A stretch of DNA of 29,711 bases from CAYZDV01 sp964477275 (GCA_964477275.1 CAYZDV010000008.1:1-29711); one strand, 5' to 3'. Shown: positions 17,005 to 24,411, counted from the stretch's first letter. Notes: generated from the sequence alone by a model not told the origin. Translations and numbers: made by a program.

Positions 17005-17091
17005 CGCGAAAGAAGCGGCTATTTTTCCTTGCCGCGGAAAAATTGGAAATTGCCTACAATTATGTTCTTAATTTTACATTTCTGTCGGCTT

Positions 17092-17108
17092 AGAATTCAA
17101 GAAATTCT
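17092..17108. promoter_or_regulatory. Small palindrome upstream of the sigma54 promoter
   Basis: AGAATT-N5-AATTCT forms a perfect 6-bp dyad centred about 41 bp upstream of the -24 element at 17141. Position and symmetry are compatible with an enhancer half-site for an NtrC-type activator, perhaps the one encoded at 20173-21540. Only one copy was seen and the AT-rich context makes chance plausible. Confidence 0.3.
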
Positions 17109-17138
17109 TTATTTTCTTTATTATCAATTAGTTAAATA

Positions 17139-17155
17139 TTGGCACATTTATTGCT
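17139..17155 (+). promoter_or_regulatory. Sigma54 (-24/-12) promoter
   Basis: TTGGCACATTTATTGCT matches the sigma54 consensus TTGGCAC-N5-TTGC(A/T), with the invariant GG (17141-17142) and GC (17153-17154) exactly 10 bases apart. The start point would be near 17166, 24 nt before the ATG at 17190. The operon it would drive ends with an NtrC-type sigma54 activator gene, which strengthens the call. Confidence 0.82.
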
Positions 17156-17189
17156 GAATCTATTGCCTCAGAACCAAAAGGAGGTTAAA

Positions 17190-17354
17190 ATGGTTTTGAG
17201 AACATGCATCCTTCTCGGCTTGTGGCTGATTGTGGGTTCAGTATTTGTTTTTGCCCAGGAGAAGGCTGAGCGGGAGAGGAACGGCCGCCCCTCCTCTTTT
17301 CCAAAGGGAAAAGGGCCCGCAGTCCTTTTCCCTTTTCAAGGGAGGAAATGGTGA
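17190..17354 (+). CDS. 54-residue secreted leader ORF, translationally coupled
   Basis: The ORF starts at an ATG with a strong ribosome site (AAGGAGG, 5 bp spacing) just downstream of the sigma54 promoter. The 54 residues open with a convincing signal peptide (VLRTCILLGLWLIVGSVFVFAQ), followed by a short basic, Gly/Pro-rich tail ending GRKW. Its TGA overlaps the start of the barrel gene (ATGGTGA), so its ribosomes would deliver to the next cistron. The last 20 codons cover competing hairpins at 17294-17345. It may be a regulatory leader peptide, a real small exported protein, or the remnant of a larger exported protein lost by deletion; I do not recognise the tail. The strong ribosome site and coupling support that it is translated. 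Confidence 0.6.
   Translation: MVLRTCILLGLWLIVGSVFVFAQEKAERERNGRPSSFPKGKGPAVLFPFQGRKW
17294..17345 (+). promoter_or_regulatory. Attenuator-like competing hairpins controlling the barrel gene RBS
   Basis: Four segments can pair in two exclusive ways. Segment 1 (CTCTTTTCC, 17294-17302) pairs with part of segment 2 (GGAAAAGGG, 17307-17315). Segment 2 (AAAGGGAAAAGG, 17303-17314) instead pairs perfectly over 12 bp with segment 3 (CCTTTTCCCTTT, 17324-17335). Segment 3 (17327-17334) can also pair with segment 4, the Shine-Dalgarno AAGGGAGG (17338-17345), through a TTC loop. With 1:2 and 3:4 formed the ribosome site is hidden; with 2:3 it is free. All segments lie inside the leader ORF. The pairing is visible directly; regulation is inferred. 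Confidence 0.55.
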
Positions 17355-18490
17355 AAAGGCTCTCCGCGGTCCTGATCATGATGATTTTCCTGAGCGCAGC
17401 ACTTCACGGCGACAGCCTGTCGTTCTCTTTTTTCCACAACATGACGGATAATATTTTTCAGAATATCTATCCCGGAAAAGACAATCTGTCTCAATTGACA
17501 TTTTATGCCGTCAAGGATTTCTCGAAAATCTCCCTCTTTACAGAGGGAAATTATTCCTATCTGTTTGAGAACACGGTTTTCAGCTACTACTTTCAGAATG
17601 CCGGCCTGGATTACCTCCATCCCGTCAGCCGGAAGACAGCTTTCTATTTTTCCCTTCTCGGTCAGTGGGCTTTCTACCGCACCGAATATGATGATTTCAA
17701 TTATTTTTCCCTCCATTTCCTGGCGGCGGCCAAGGCCTATCTCAGCCCGACATCCATTTTCAAGTCAGACTATACTCTGGAATACAAAAAGTACAGGTAT
17801 TCCCTTTTCGACTTTGTCAGCCATTCCCTGGTTGTCTCCTTCGATACCTACTTCCAGACAAGAACGACGATAAAGGCCGAAGCGAACTGGGGACTCAAAT
17901 CCTATCTCCATCCCTATTCCTCAGTAGCGCTGCCGGTGGATGTGAGCATGGGCCCATACGGGAGGCAATCCTATCTTTTCATCCCCAGGACTCAGTATTC
18001 CGGACAAAAGATCCAGGTTTTGTCCCTCGGGGGGCTGATTGCCCAGGGAATAGGAGGCAAGATCGGTTTGAACGTGGCAGGCATGAGACAGTGGATTTTT
18101 TCCGGGGAGAATCCGTTTACCTCTGTTGAGGAGTTTTACCTGGTCGAAAACCCTTCCTGTGACCAGTTCTCCTGGACCGGCTACCGGCTGGGGAGCCAGC
18201 TCACAGTTCTCATCCCCTGGGATGTTGAGCTCAAATTGAGGTATAATCTGGGCCGGAAAGAATTCTCGGGAATCGAGAGCAGGAGCCTCGACGGCGAGCC
18301 TTTAGGTATGACCCGGAAGGACAAGAGGCATGAGCTCGAAGCCCGGCTGGCAAAAAACTTCTCACGGTTTTCCCTTTTTCTCTCTTCTGTCTACATTGAT
18401 AACGATTCGAACGACCCGTTTTTCAACTGGGAAGGGTACTTCTTCTCGGCAGGAATAGAATGGAATCTTTTTTTTGGAGAAAAACGATGA
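17348..18490 (+). CDS. Outer-membrane beta-barrel protein, unnamed
   Basis: The protein has 380 residues. A signal peptide (MVKRLSAVLIMMIFLSAALHGDS) precedes an aromatic-rich body of alternating strands with no long hydrophobic helix: SFSFFHNMTDNIFQNIY, ISLFTEGNYSYLFENTVFSYYFQNAGLDY, TAFYFSLLGQWAFYR, FSLFLSSVYIDNDS. It ends in an amphipathic strand, SAGIEWNLFFGEKR. This is the pattern of an outer-membrane barrel of about 14-18 strands; I cannot place it in a named porin or MtrB-type family. The ATG at 17348 is only 2 bp from GGAGG, so GTG at 17351 (5 bp) may be the true start; both overlap the leader stop. It overlaps the next gene by 4 bp. Confidence 0.72.
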   Translation: MVKRLSAVLIMMIFLSAALHGDSLSFSFFHNMTDNIFQNIYPGKDNLSQLTFYAVKDFSKISLFTEGNYSYLFENTVFSYYFQNAGLDYLHPVSRKTAFYFSLLGQWAFYRTEYDDFNYFSLHFLAAAKAYLSPTSIFKSDYTLEYKKYRYSLFDFVSHSLVVSFDTYFQTRTTIKAEANWGLKSYLHPYSSVALPVDVSMGPYGRQSYLFIPRTQYSGQKIQVLSLGGLIAQGIGGKIGLNVAGMRQWIFSGENPFTSVEEFYLVENPSCDQFSWTGYRLGSQLTVLIPWDVELKLRYNLGRKEFSGIESRSLDGEPLGMTRKDKRHELEARLAKNFSRFSLFLSSVYIDNDSNDPFFNWEGYFFSAGIEWNLFFGEKR

Positions 18491-18933
18491 AAAAAGGATG
18501 GGTCTTTTTTCTACTGGCCGTCCTCTTTTTTTGCTGGCGGCCGTCTTCTGGCCAGGAGGCAGAAGAATCGCTCCATTATTACAACGTGGACACGGAAAAA
18601 AAGGTCAAGGGAACCGTTCAGGAAATTTTCATGGAGCCCCGCTACAAGGATGGCTCTCCTTTCCTGGTTATCGTCCTTGAGGAGAAGAAAACCCAGCAAA
18701 TATTCCAGGTCGAGGTCAGCCCGGTCAGGTTTTTTACCCATGATTTTTATAAAGGGGAAGAAATAGAGGTTCTGGGCTCTCTTTTTCCCAGTGAAGCGGG
18801 AATCCAGAACATTATCGCCCGCCAGCTCCGTCACCAGGGGGAAGTCTTCATCCTCAGGGATAAGCACGGATTTCCCGCCTGGAGAGGAGACGGCATGAAG
18901 GCCCGGCAGAGGAGGAAAGGGAAGGAATTTTGA
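18487..18933 (+). CDS. Periplasmic OB-like protein of unknown function
   Basis: The predicted exported protein has 148 residues. A signal peptide (MKKGWVFFLLAVLFFCWRPSSGQ) is followed by a compact domain whose strand pattern suggests an OB-fold: KVKGTVQEIFMEP, FLVIVLEEKKTQQIFQVEVSP, FYKGEEIEVLGSLF, QNIIARQLRHQGEVFILRDKHGFPAWRG. The last segment, with LRDKxGxPxWRG, recurs in secreted proteins of environmental bacteria, as far as I recall, but no function is attached. The ATG at 18487 is chosen because it overlaps the barrel stop as ATGA and is followed directly by the signal peptide; an in-frame codon at 18460 would add residues before it. The basic C terminus overlaps the kinase start by 4 bp (TTGA). 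Confidence 0.72.
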   Translation: MKKGWVFFLLAVLFFCWRPSSGQEAEESLHYYNVDTEKKVKGTVQEIFMEPRYKDGSPFLVIVLEEKKTQQIFQVEVSPVRFFTHDFYKGEEIEVLGSLFPSEAGIQNIIARQLRHQGEVFILRDKHGFPAWRGDGMKARQRRKGKEF

Positions 18934-20171
18934 AGAGCCGGAGACATCTTCTCGTCGTTCTCCTGCCTTTCCTGGGTGTTCTCCTGGTTTTTTTCTTCCT
19001 TTCGTCCTTAGACCGGGCTCACATCCGCAAGAAGACAGAGGCCCTGATCCAGGAGCAGCTTCAAGCAACGGCTGAAATCCTGAAGGTGGACCTCGCTCAT
19101 TTCTTGAAGAAGAATTTCAGGGTCGATGAAATTTTTGACTCCTATGCCCGGGAAGAAACCATCTACTACATGGCCCTTCTGGATGAGAACAAAAGAATCC
19201 TCAGCTGGAGCTCTCGCTTTGAGGGCTATCTCCCTCTTTCCCTGCAGAGACTCAGGGAGGATGAATCATGGGTCATCGATTCGCCGGCAGGGAAAATCTA
19301 CAACCTCTTTTCTTCTTTCTCGCCTGAGGAGGGTTTGACATATTTTCTTTATCTCGGGTATTCCCTGAAGAACCTGGATGAGATGATTCTCTATTCGAGG
19401 CGGAACTTCTTGTTCATTTTCGGGATCATTTTTGTCATCGGCGTCATTTCTCTCCTGGGCTTCTCCAGACTTCAGAGCTACTATCTGGAAAAAGAAGCAG
19501 AGGCAGAGGAGCAGAAGAGGGAGAAAGAAAGGTACAGGGAAATTTCCGCCTTCACCTCCGCTGTGGCCCATGAGATCAAGAACCCGCTGAACAGCCTCTC
19601 CCTTCTTTTTGAATGGCTCCAGAAGAAAGCGCCCGAGAAGATCAAGGAAGAACTCCTTCCTGGAAAGGAGGAAGTCCGCAAGATTTCCCGGATCATCGAT
19701 CAGTTCTCCTCTGCTCTGAAGCCCTTCCGTCTGCATAAAGAGGTCTTCCTGGTGCGGGAACTGGTCATGGCTGTCCAGGAATCGCTCAAGAAGGAGCTTG
19801 AAGAGAGAGGAGTTCGTGTCCGCTATGAGGAGTCTCTGTCCCTGCGGCTTGAAGCCGACAAGGGCTTGATGGGTCAGGTTCTCACCAATGTTCTCAGGAA
19901 TGCCGCGGAAGCCAGCCAGGGCGGCGAGGTTTCCGTCCGGGCCAGACAGGAGAAAAAAAAGATCGTCATCGCCGTTCAGGATGCAGGGAGCGGCATAGCC
20001 GAGGAAGACAAACAGCGTCTTTTCGAGCCCTTTTTCTCCAGAAAAAAGGAAGGAATGGGAATCGGTCTTTACATTTCCAAAAAAATCATCGAGGCTCATG
20101 AAGGAAAGATCGAGGTGAAGAGTGAATCCGGCAAAGGGACGACTGTTCTCATTCAGATTGGCGGAGGATGA
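18930..20171 (+). CDS. Membrane sensor histidine kinase (NtrB/ZraS-like)
   Basis: This 413-residue two-component kinase uses a TTG start that overlaps the previous stop (TTGA), with the purine-rich site GGGAAGG upstream. TM1 (about 7-25) and TM2 (about 160-178) bracket a periplasmic sensor of about 130 residues with no recognised ligand motif. A short charged coil leads to the dimerisation domain with the phospho-acceptor H214 in AVAHEIKNPLNSL. The ATPase domain shows the N box NVLRNAAEAS, G1 DAGSGI and G2 GMGIGLYISKKIIEAHEG. The HEIKNPL form and adjacency to an NtrC-type regulator place it in the NtrB/ZraS-like group. It probably phosphorylates the regulator whose ATG lies 1 bp after its stop. 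Confidence 0.93.
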   Translation: MKSRRHLLVVLLPFLGVLLVFFFLSSLDRAHIRKKTEALIQEQLQATAEILKVDLAHFLKKNFRVDEIFDSYAREETIYYMALLDENKRILSWSSRFEGYLPLSLQRLREDESWVIDSPAGKIYNLFSSFSPEEGLTYFLYLGYSLKNLDEMILYSRRNFLFIFGIIFVIGVISLLGFSRLQSYYLEKEAEAEEQKREKERYREISAFTSAVAHEIKNPLNSLSLLFEWLQKKAPEKIKEELLPGKEEVRKISRIIDQFSSALKPFRLHKEVFLVRELVMAVQESLKKELEERGVRVRYEESLSLRLEADKGLMGQVLTNVLRNAAEASQGGEVSVRARQEKKKIVIAVQDAGSGIAEEDKQRLFEPFFSRKKEGMGIGLYISKKIIEAHEGKIEVKSESGKGTTVLIQIGGG

Positions 20172-20172
20172 A

Positions 20173-21540
20173 ATGGAGAGAGTCAGCATTCTGGTCGTCG
20201 AAGATGATCCCCTGCAGAGGAGGTTGATCAGGGACAACCTCGAGCAGGAGGGATACACGGTCTTCGAGGCCTCTTCAGGGCGCGAAGCCCTGGATATCAT
20301 CGCCCTCCACCCTGTGGATATCGCCGTCGTCGATTACAAGCTCGACGGAGAGACGGGGATCGAGGTCATCGAGAAGATGCTGGATCAGAATCCGCTGCTG
20401 ACTCCTCTGATGGTCACCGCTTTCGGCAACGTGGAGAATGCGGTCGAGGCCATCAAGAAAGGGGCCTATGACTATATCGTCAAGCCCATCGATTTTGAGA
20501 AATTCTTGCTGGTCATCTCCCGGGCCCTGGAGCGGCAGAGGCTGAGAAAGGAAATCATCACCCTCCAGAACTCTCTGGAGGAGAGGTTCAGCTCCCGGAG
20601 CTTCGTCTTCTCCTCCTCCCTGATGGAAGGAGTGGTGATGCTGGTGGTCAAGGCAGCCAGGAGCGAGGCCACGGTTCTCATCTCGGGTGAGACAGGGACA
20701 GGAAAAGACCTCGTGGCCAAGAGCATTCATTATTCGTCGAAGAGGAAGAAGGGCCCTTATCTCGCTGTCAACATCCCTTCTCTTCCCGAAACCCTGGTCG
20801 AAAGCGAGCTGTTCGGTGCTGAAAAGGGGTCCTACACAGGCGCCCATGAGCGGAAAATCGGCAAATTCGAGGCGGCCTCGGGAGGCACTCTTTATCTGGA
20901 CGAAATCGGAGACCTGCCGCTTCATGTCCAGGTCAAACTCCTCCGGTTCTTTCAGGAAAAAGAGTTCTACCGTCTCGGCTCTTCCCAGGCCCTGAAGTCG
21001 GATGTGAGAATCATTACCACCACCAACAAGGACCTGGAAAAATTGATGCAGGCCGATAAGTTCCGGCCAGACCTCTATTACCGGCTGAACGTTGTCCGCA
21101 TTCATGTTCCGCCGCTGCGGGAGAGGAGGGAAGACATCCCTCCTCTGGTTGACCATTTCATCACCAAATACAGCGAAAGAGAGGGCAAGAAGATAGAGGA
21201 GATTTCATCAGAGGCCATGAACCTGCTCCTGAATTATTCTTTCCCGGGGAATATCCGCGAGCTGGAAAATATCATAGAAAGAGCGGTTGTCTTCTGTGAA
21301 GGGTCGATGATCACCTCCTCCGATTTGCCGGTTTTCCTGAAGGAAAAAAGAGAGGAAGAGTCTTCCGAGGAAGGCCTCTCTCTGAAGGACAAGGTCAAGG
21401 GTCTGGAGATCAAGGAGATCCGCAGGGCCCTGCGGGCCAGCGGGGGAGTGAAGAGCAGGGCAGCCCGCGCCCTGGGCATTACCGAACGGATTCTCGGCTA
21501 CAAGATGAAAACCTACAACCTGGAGGACGAGTCGGGGTGA
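20173..21540 (+). CDS. NtrC-family sigma54-dependent response regulator
   Basis: This 455-residue activator has three domains. A receiver (about 3-118) has acidic pocket E10/D11/D12 and phospho-acceptor D54 (AVVDYKL). A central AAA+ domain has Walker A GETGTGKD (172-179), the sigma54-contact loop GSYTGA (219-224, consensus GAFTGA) and Walker B LYLDEIGD. A C-terminal Fis-type helix-turn-helix is GGVKSRAARALGITERILGYKM. The start at 20173 follows GGAGG and gives a natural receiver start; an in-frame ATG at 20122 lies inside the kinase gene without a ribosome site. Because the operon is headed by a sigma54 promoter at 17139-17155, the protein probably activates its own operon after phosphorylation by the adjacent kinase. 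Confidence 0.95.
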   Translation: MERVSILVVEDDPLQRRLIRDNLEQEGYTVFEASSGREALDIIALHPVDIAVVDYKLDGETGIEVIEKMLDQNPLLTPLMVTAFGNVENAVEAIKKGAYDYIVKPIDFEKFLLVISRALERQRLRKEIITLQNSLEERFSSRSFVFSSSLMEGVVMLVVKAARSEATVLISGETGTGKDLVAKSIHYSSKRKKGPYLAVNIPSLPETLVESELFGAEKGSYTGAHERKIGKFEAASGGTLYLDEIGDLPLHVQVKLLRFFQEKEFYRLGSSQALKSDVRIITTTNKDLEKLMQADKFRPDLYYRLNVVRIHVPPLRERREDIPPLVDHFITKYSEREGKKIEEISSEAMNLLLNYSFPGNIRELENIIERAVVFCEGSMITSSDLPVFLKEKREEESSEEGLSLKDKVKGLEIKEIRRALRASGGVKSRAARALGITERILGYKMKTYNLEDESG

Positions 21541-21622
21541 GGTATCCCGGAGCGATGCCCGCAGAGAGAATGCCGCCTTAGATTCAGCCCGGAAACGCAA
21601 TCTGACCCGGCGAGGCTTTTTC

Positions 21623-21651
21623 TTGACAATCTTTTTTGAGTTTACTTTAAT
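21623..21651 (+). promoter_or_regulatory. Sigma70-type promoter of the sdh/Rieske/cytochrome b operon
   Basis: A perfect -35 TTGACA (21623-21628) is followed after 17 bases by TTTAAT (21646-21651); TAATAT two bases further is an alternative -10. Transcription would start near 21658, about 20 nt before the sdhC ATG at 21678, which has a ribosome site AAGGAAG. The upstream 80 bases after the regulator stop show no clear terminator. Confidence 0.65.
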
Positions 21652-21677
21652 ATAGCCTTAAAAAAGGAAGCCATCCG

Positions 21678-21986
21678 ATGTTCGTTTGGGTTTTTCATCG
21701 TGTGAGCGGCCTCCTGCTCATCCTCCTCCTCGGCATCAAATTCTTGACCTCCTTTTTCATGATGACCAAACAGCAAAAGCCTGACTGGGCTCTTGTTCTG
21801 CACACCAATCCCATTGCCGACACGCTCCTCATCATCTCCGTCGTGTATCATGCCCTCTACGGGTTGAGGACGGTCATCCTCGACCTCGGCCTCCGCAAGG
21901 AGAAGCTCCTCTTCTGGGTGTTCACCATTCTCGGCCTCGCACTCAGCGCGGCGCTGCTCATCCTTTACTTCACCAGGGATTACTGA
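21678..21986 (+). CDS. sdhC: Succinate dehydrogenase/fumarate reductase membrane anchor (SdhC-like)
   Basis: This 102-residue membrane anchor of complex II has three TM helices at about 5-29, 47-69 and 77-98. It keeps the quinone-site signature HRVSG (residues 7-11) and the heme-ligand motif HALYGLRTVILDLG, corresponding to H-x3-G-x-R-x4-D of E. coli SdhC. It is shorter than E. coli SdhC (129) because almost no residues precede HRVSG. No second anchor gene (sdhD) follows; the flavoprotein begins on the next base after the stop. It may dimerise, or a partner may be elsewhere. Its role is to bind heme b and quinone and hold SdhAB on the membrane. Confidence 0.88.
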   Translation: MFVWVFHRVSGLLLILLLGIKFLTSFFMMTKQQKPDWALVLHTNPIADTLLIISVVYHALYGLRTVILDLGLRKEKLLFWVFTILGLALSAALLILYFTRDY

Positions 21987-23684
21987 ATGCTCAGCCAGGA
22001 CATCCTTGTGGTGGGAGGAGGGCTGGCCGGCCTGTCGGCCGCCTTGAACAGCAACCCGCGGCTCAACGTTGCGGTCATCTCCAGGGTTCATCCTCTCCGT
22101 TCCCACTCTGTGGCTGCCCAGGGCGGGATCAACGCGGCCCTGGGAAACAGTCCCGATGGAAAGGACGACAGCTGGGAGAAGCATGCCTTTGATACCATCA
22201 GGGGCAGCGATTATCTTGCGGACCAGGACTGCGCCGAACAGATGTGCCAGAAGGCCATCCCGACCATTTATGAGCTGGAATACATGGGCGTTCCCTTCAG
22301 CCGCTTTCCAGGAGGAGTGATCGCCCAGAGGCCTTTCGGCGGAGCAGGGTTTCCCCGGACCTGCTACGCTGCTGACCGCACAGGCCTGGTCATCCTTCAC
22401 ACCCTCTACGAACAGTCCATCAAGCGCCGGGTGAAATTTTTCAACGAATGGCAGGTGACAAAGCTGGTGGTCAGAGACCGACGGTGTCTGGGCGTCATCG
22501 TCTATGACCTGTCCAGCGGAGAGATCATTCCGGTCAGGACCCGGGCATTGATTTTCTGCACCGGGGGCTACGGCCGCGTCTATTCAAAGACGACCAATGC
22601 CTACATCAACCACGGAAGCGGAATCGGCATCGCCTATAAAGCGGGTGTTCCGCTGAAAGACATGGAGTTTGTCCAGTTTCATCCCACCTCACTCTACGAT
22701 AAAAACATTCTGATCACCGAAGGCGCCCGGGGAGAGGGCGGGTATCTCCTCAACAACAAAGGTCGAAGATTTATGGAGGATTATGCTCCCTCTGCCATGG
22801 AGCTCGCCCCGAGGGATATTGTCTCCCGGGCGATCCAGACCGAGATTGAGAGGGGAAACGGGTTCGAAAGCCAGTATGTTCATCTCGACCTCCGGCATTT
22901 AGGGGAGGCCAGGATCAAAAAAAGGCTCCCTGGCATCAGGGAGATCTGCATCCATTTTGCCGGGATCGATCCGGTTTCAAGCCCCATTCCCATCCAGCCG
23001 GCCCAGCATTATTCCATGGGAGGGATCGATGTCGATGCCCGCTGCGCTTCGCGGGTGGAGGGCTTCTTTGCCGCCGGTGAATGCGCCTGTGTCAGCGTTC
23101 ACGGGGCCAACCGCCTGGGAGGAAACTCCCTCCTGGATACCATCGTTTTCGGCAAGATTGCCGGGGAAGCCGCCTCCGAGTTCGTGAAGGAGAGCCGGAG
23201 CCGGGCTGGCGACGAGGCCGCACTCCGCGATGAATCCCTGGCCGTGAAGAGGCAAATCGAGGACTGGCAGAGCAAAGACTCAGGAGAGAAAATCCACCAT
23301 CTGCTGAACAGGTTGAAAGTCATCATGACCGATAAAGTGGGAATATTCCGCAACCAGAAGGACCTGACCGAGGCCCTGGAAAGCATCCGGCAGCTCAGGG
23401 AGGACTACAGACGGGTCTGCATCTCCGGCCAATGCTTGCGCTACAGCCAGGAGTTGGTCAACATCGTCGAGTTCGAAGCGATGCTTGACCTGGCCGAAGT
23501 GATCGTCCTCGGTGCCCTGAACCGCAGGGAGACCAGGGGCTCGCACTTCCGGACCGATTTTCCGGAACGCAATGACAGGGACTGGCTCAAACACACTCTG
23601 ATCAGCTGGAAAGAGGGAAAGGCAAGGGTGAGCCATAAGGAGGTCAAGGTCGGCAAGTACAAACCGGAGCTGAGAAAGTACTGA
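21987..23684 (+). CDS. sdhA: Succinate dehydrogenase/fumarate reductase flavoprotein subunit
   Basis: This 565-residue FAD subunit interconverts succinate and fumarate. The dinucleotide-binding motif VVGGGLAGLSAAL starts at residue 8. The FAD-attachment histidine is H40 in RSHSVAAQGGINAALGN. The active-site and capping segments are RPFGGAGFPRTCYAADRTG, FVQFHPTSLY, TEGARGEGGYLLNNKGRRFM and the C-terminal FAD motif GLFAAGECA-like FFAAGECACVSVHGANRLGGNSLLD. The segment HYSMGGI is also present. It starts one base after sdhC. Direction (succinate oxidation or fumarate reduction) cannot be told from sequence; linkage to a Rieske/cytochrome b pair favours quinone-linked respiration. Confidence 0.96.
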   Translation: MLSQDILVVGGGLAGLSAALNSNPRLNVAVISRVHPLRSHSVAAQGGINAALGNSPDGKDDSWEKHAFDTIRGSDYLADQDCAEQMCQKAIPTIYELEYMGVPFSRFPGGVIAQRPFGGAGFPRTCYAADRTGLVILHTLYEQSIKRRVKFFNEWQVTKLVVRDRRCLGVIVYDLSSGEIIPVRTRALIFCTGGYGRVYSKTTNAYINHGSGIGIAYKAGVPLKDMEFVQFHPTSLYDKNILITEGARGEGGYLLNNKGRRFMEDYAPSAMELAPRDIVSRAIQTEIERGNGFESQYVHLDLRHLGEARIKKRLPGIREICIHFAGIDPVSSPIPIQPAQHYSMGGIDVDARCASRVEGFFAAGECACVSVHGANRLGGNSLLDTIVFGKIAGEAASEFVKESRSRAGDEAALRDESLAVKRQIEDWQSKDSGEKIHHLLNRLKVIMTDKVGIFRNQKDLTEALESIRQLREDYRRVCISGQCLRYSQELVNIVEFEAMLDLAEVIVLGALNRRETRGSHFRTDFPERNDRDWLKHTLISWKEGKARVSHKEVKVGKYKPELRKY

Positions 23685-23685
23685 G

Positions 23686-24411
23686 ATGAAGTATGTGTTC
23701 AGGGTTCTCAGGTATGATCCGGTGAAGGATGCGCATCCCTTCTTCCAGGATTTTCTTTACGAGACAGAGGAGAAGAAGTCGGTCCTGGAAGCGCTGATGG
23801 ACATCCGCAACGAGCAGGACTCGACGCTCTCCTTTCGCTACAGTTGCCGGGAAGCCATCTGCGGCTCTTGTGCCATGGTCATCAACGGCCGCTTCGACCT
23901 GGCCTGCCGGACCATCCTCCAGTCGGTGAAGTCCCGGCAGGTGGTCATCGAACCCCTGCCTAACCTGGAGATCGAGAAGGATTTGGTCGTTGACATGGAG
24001 CCTTTTTTTGAGGCCTACCGCAAGATCGAACCTTTTCTCCGGCCTGAAGGGCATCGACCCGAACAGGGATTCAGGATAGAGGACAGGGAAATGGATAAAA
24101 TCTACCAGTTCATCAACTGCATCTGGTGCGGATGCTGCTACAGCGCCTGCCCGGTGGTCTCCCGGGATGAGCGCTATTTGGGGCCGGCTGCCCTGGCCAA
24201 GCTCTACCGGTTTGTCAAAGACCCCCGGGACAAGAGGCCTTTTTCCAGCTGGTCGAAGGTCAACACCGAGAGCGGAGCCTGGGGATGCGATACGGTCTTC
24301 AAGTGCAACGAAGTCTGTCCCAAAGAAGTCAGGCCTGCCGATGGCATCGAGGCGTTAAGAAGAAAATTGGTTGTGGAAAAGATGAAAAGGATATTCCGGC
24401 TGAAACGATGA
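23686..24411 (+). CDS. sdhB: Succinate dehydrogenase/fumarate reductase iron-sulfur subunit
   Basis: This 241-residue electron-transfer subunit has three Fe-S clusters. The [2Fe-2S] ferredoxin-type domain has C54, C59, C62 and C74 (SCREAICGSCAMVINGRFDLAC region). The [4Fe-4S] and [3Fe-4S] clusters use the first C-terminal block CIWCGCCYSACP (C145, C148, C151, C155) and the second block KCNEVCPKEV. Electrons pass from FAD in SdhA to quinone at the SdhC membrane face. The gene starts one base after the sdhA stop and its own stop overlaps the Rieske ATG (ATGA). Length and motifs are those of a complete SdhB/FrdB. Confidence 0.96.
   Translation: MKYVFRVLRYDPVKDAHPFFQDFLYETEEKKSVLEALMDIRNEQDSTLSFRYSCREAICGSCAMVINGRFDLACRTILQSVKSRQVVIEPLPNLEIEKDLVVDMEPFFEAYRKIEPFLRPEGHRPEQGFRIEDREMDKIYQFINCIWCGCCYSACPVVSRDERYLGPAALAKLYRFVKDPRDKRPFSSWSKVNTESGAWGCDTVFKCNEVCPKEVRPADGIEALRRKLVVEKMKRIFRLKR

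Noticed and set aside
20122..20172. Upstream start for the NtrC-type regulator
   Set aside because: It adds 17 residues inside the kinase gene before the natural receiver start and has no ribosome site; ATG 20173 follows GGAGG.
24285..24407. Upstream start for the Rieske protein
   Set aside because: It would overlap the sdhB Fe-S coding region by over 120 bp and put a basic stretch before the twin-arginine/TM anchor; the ATGA overlap at 24408 fits the operon style.
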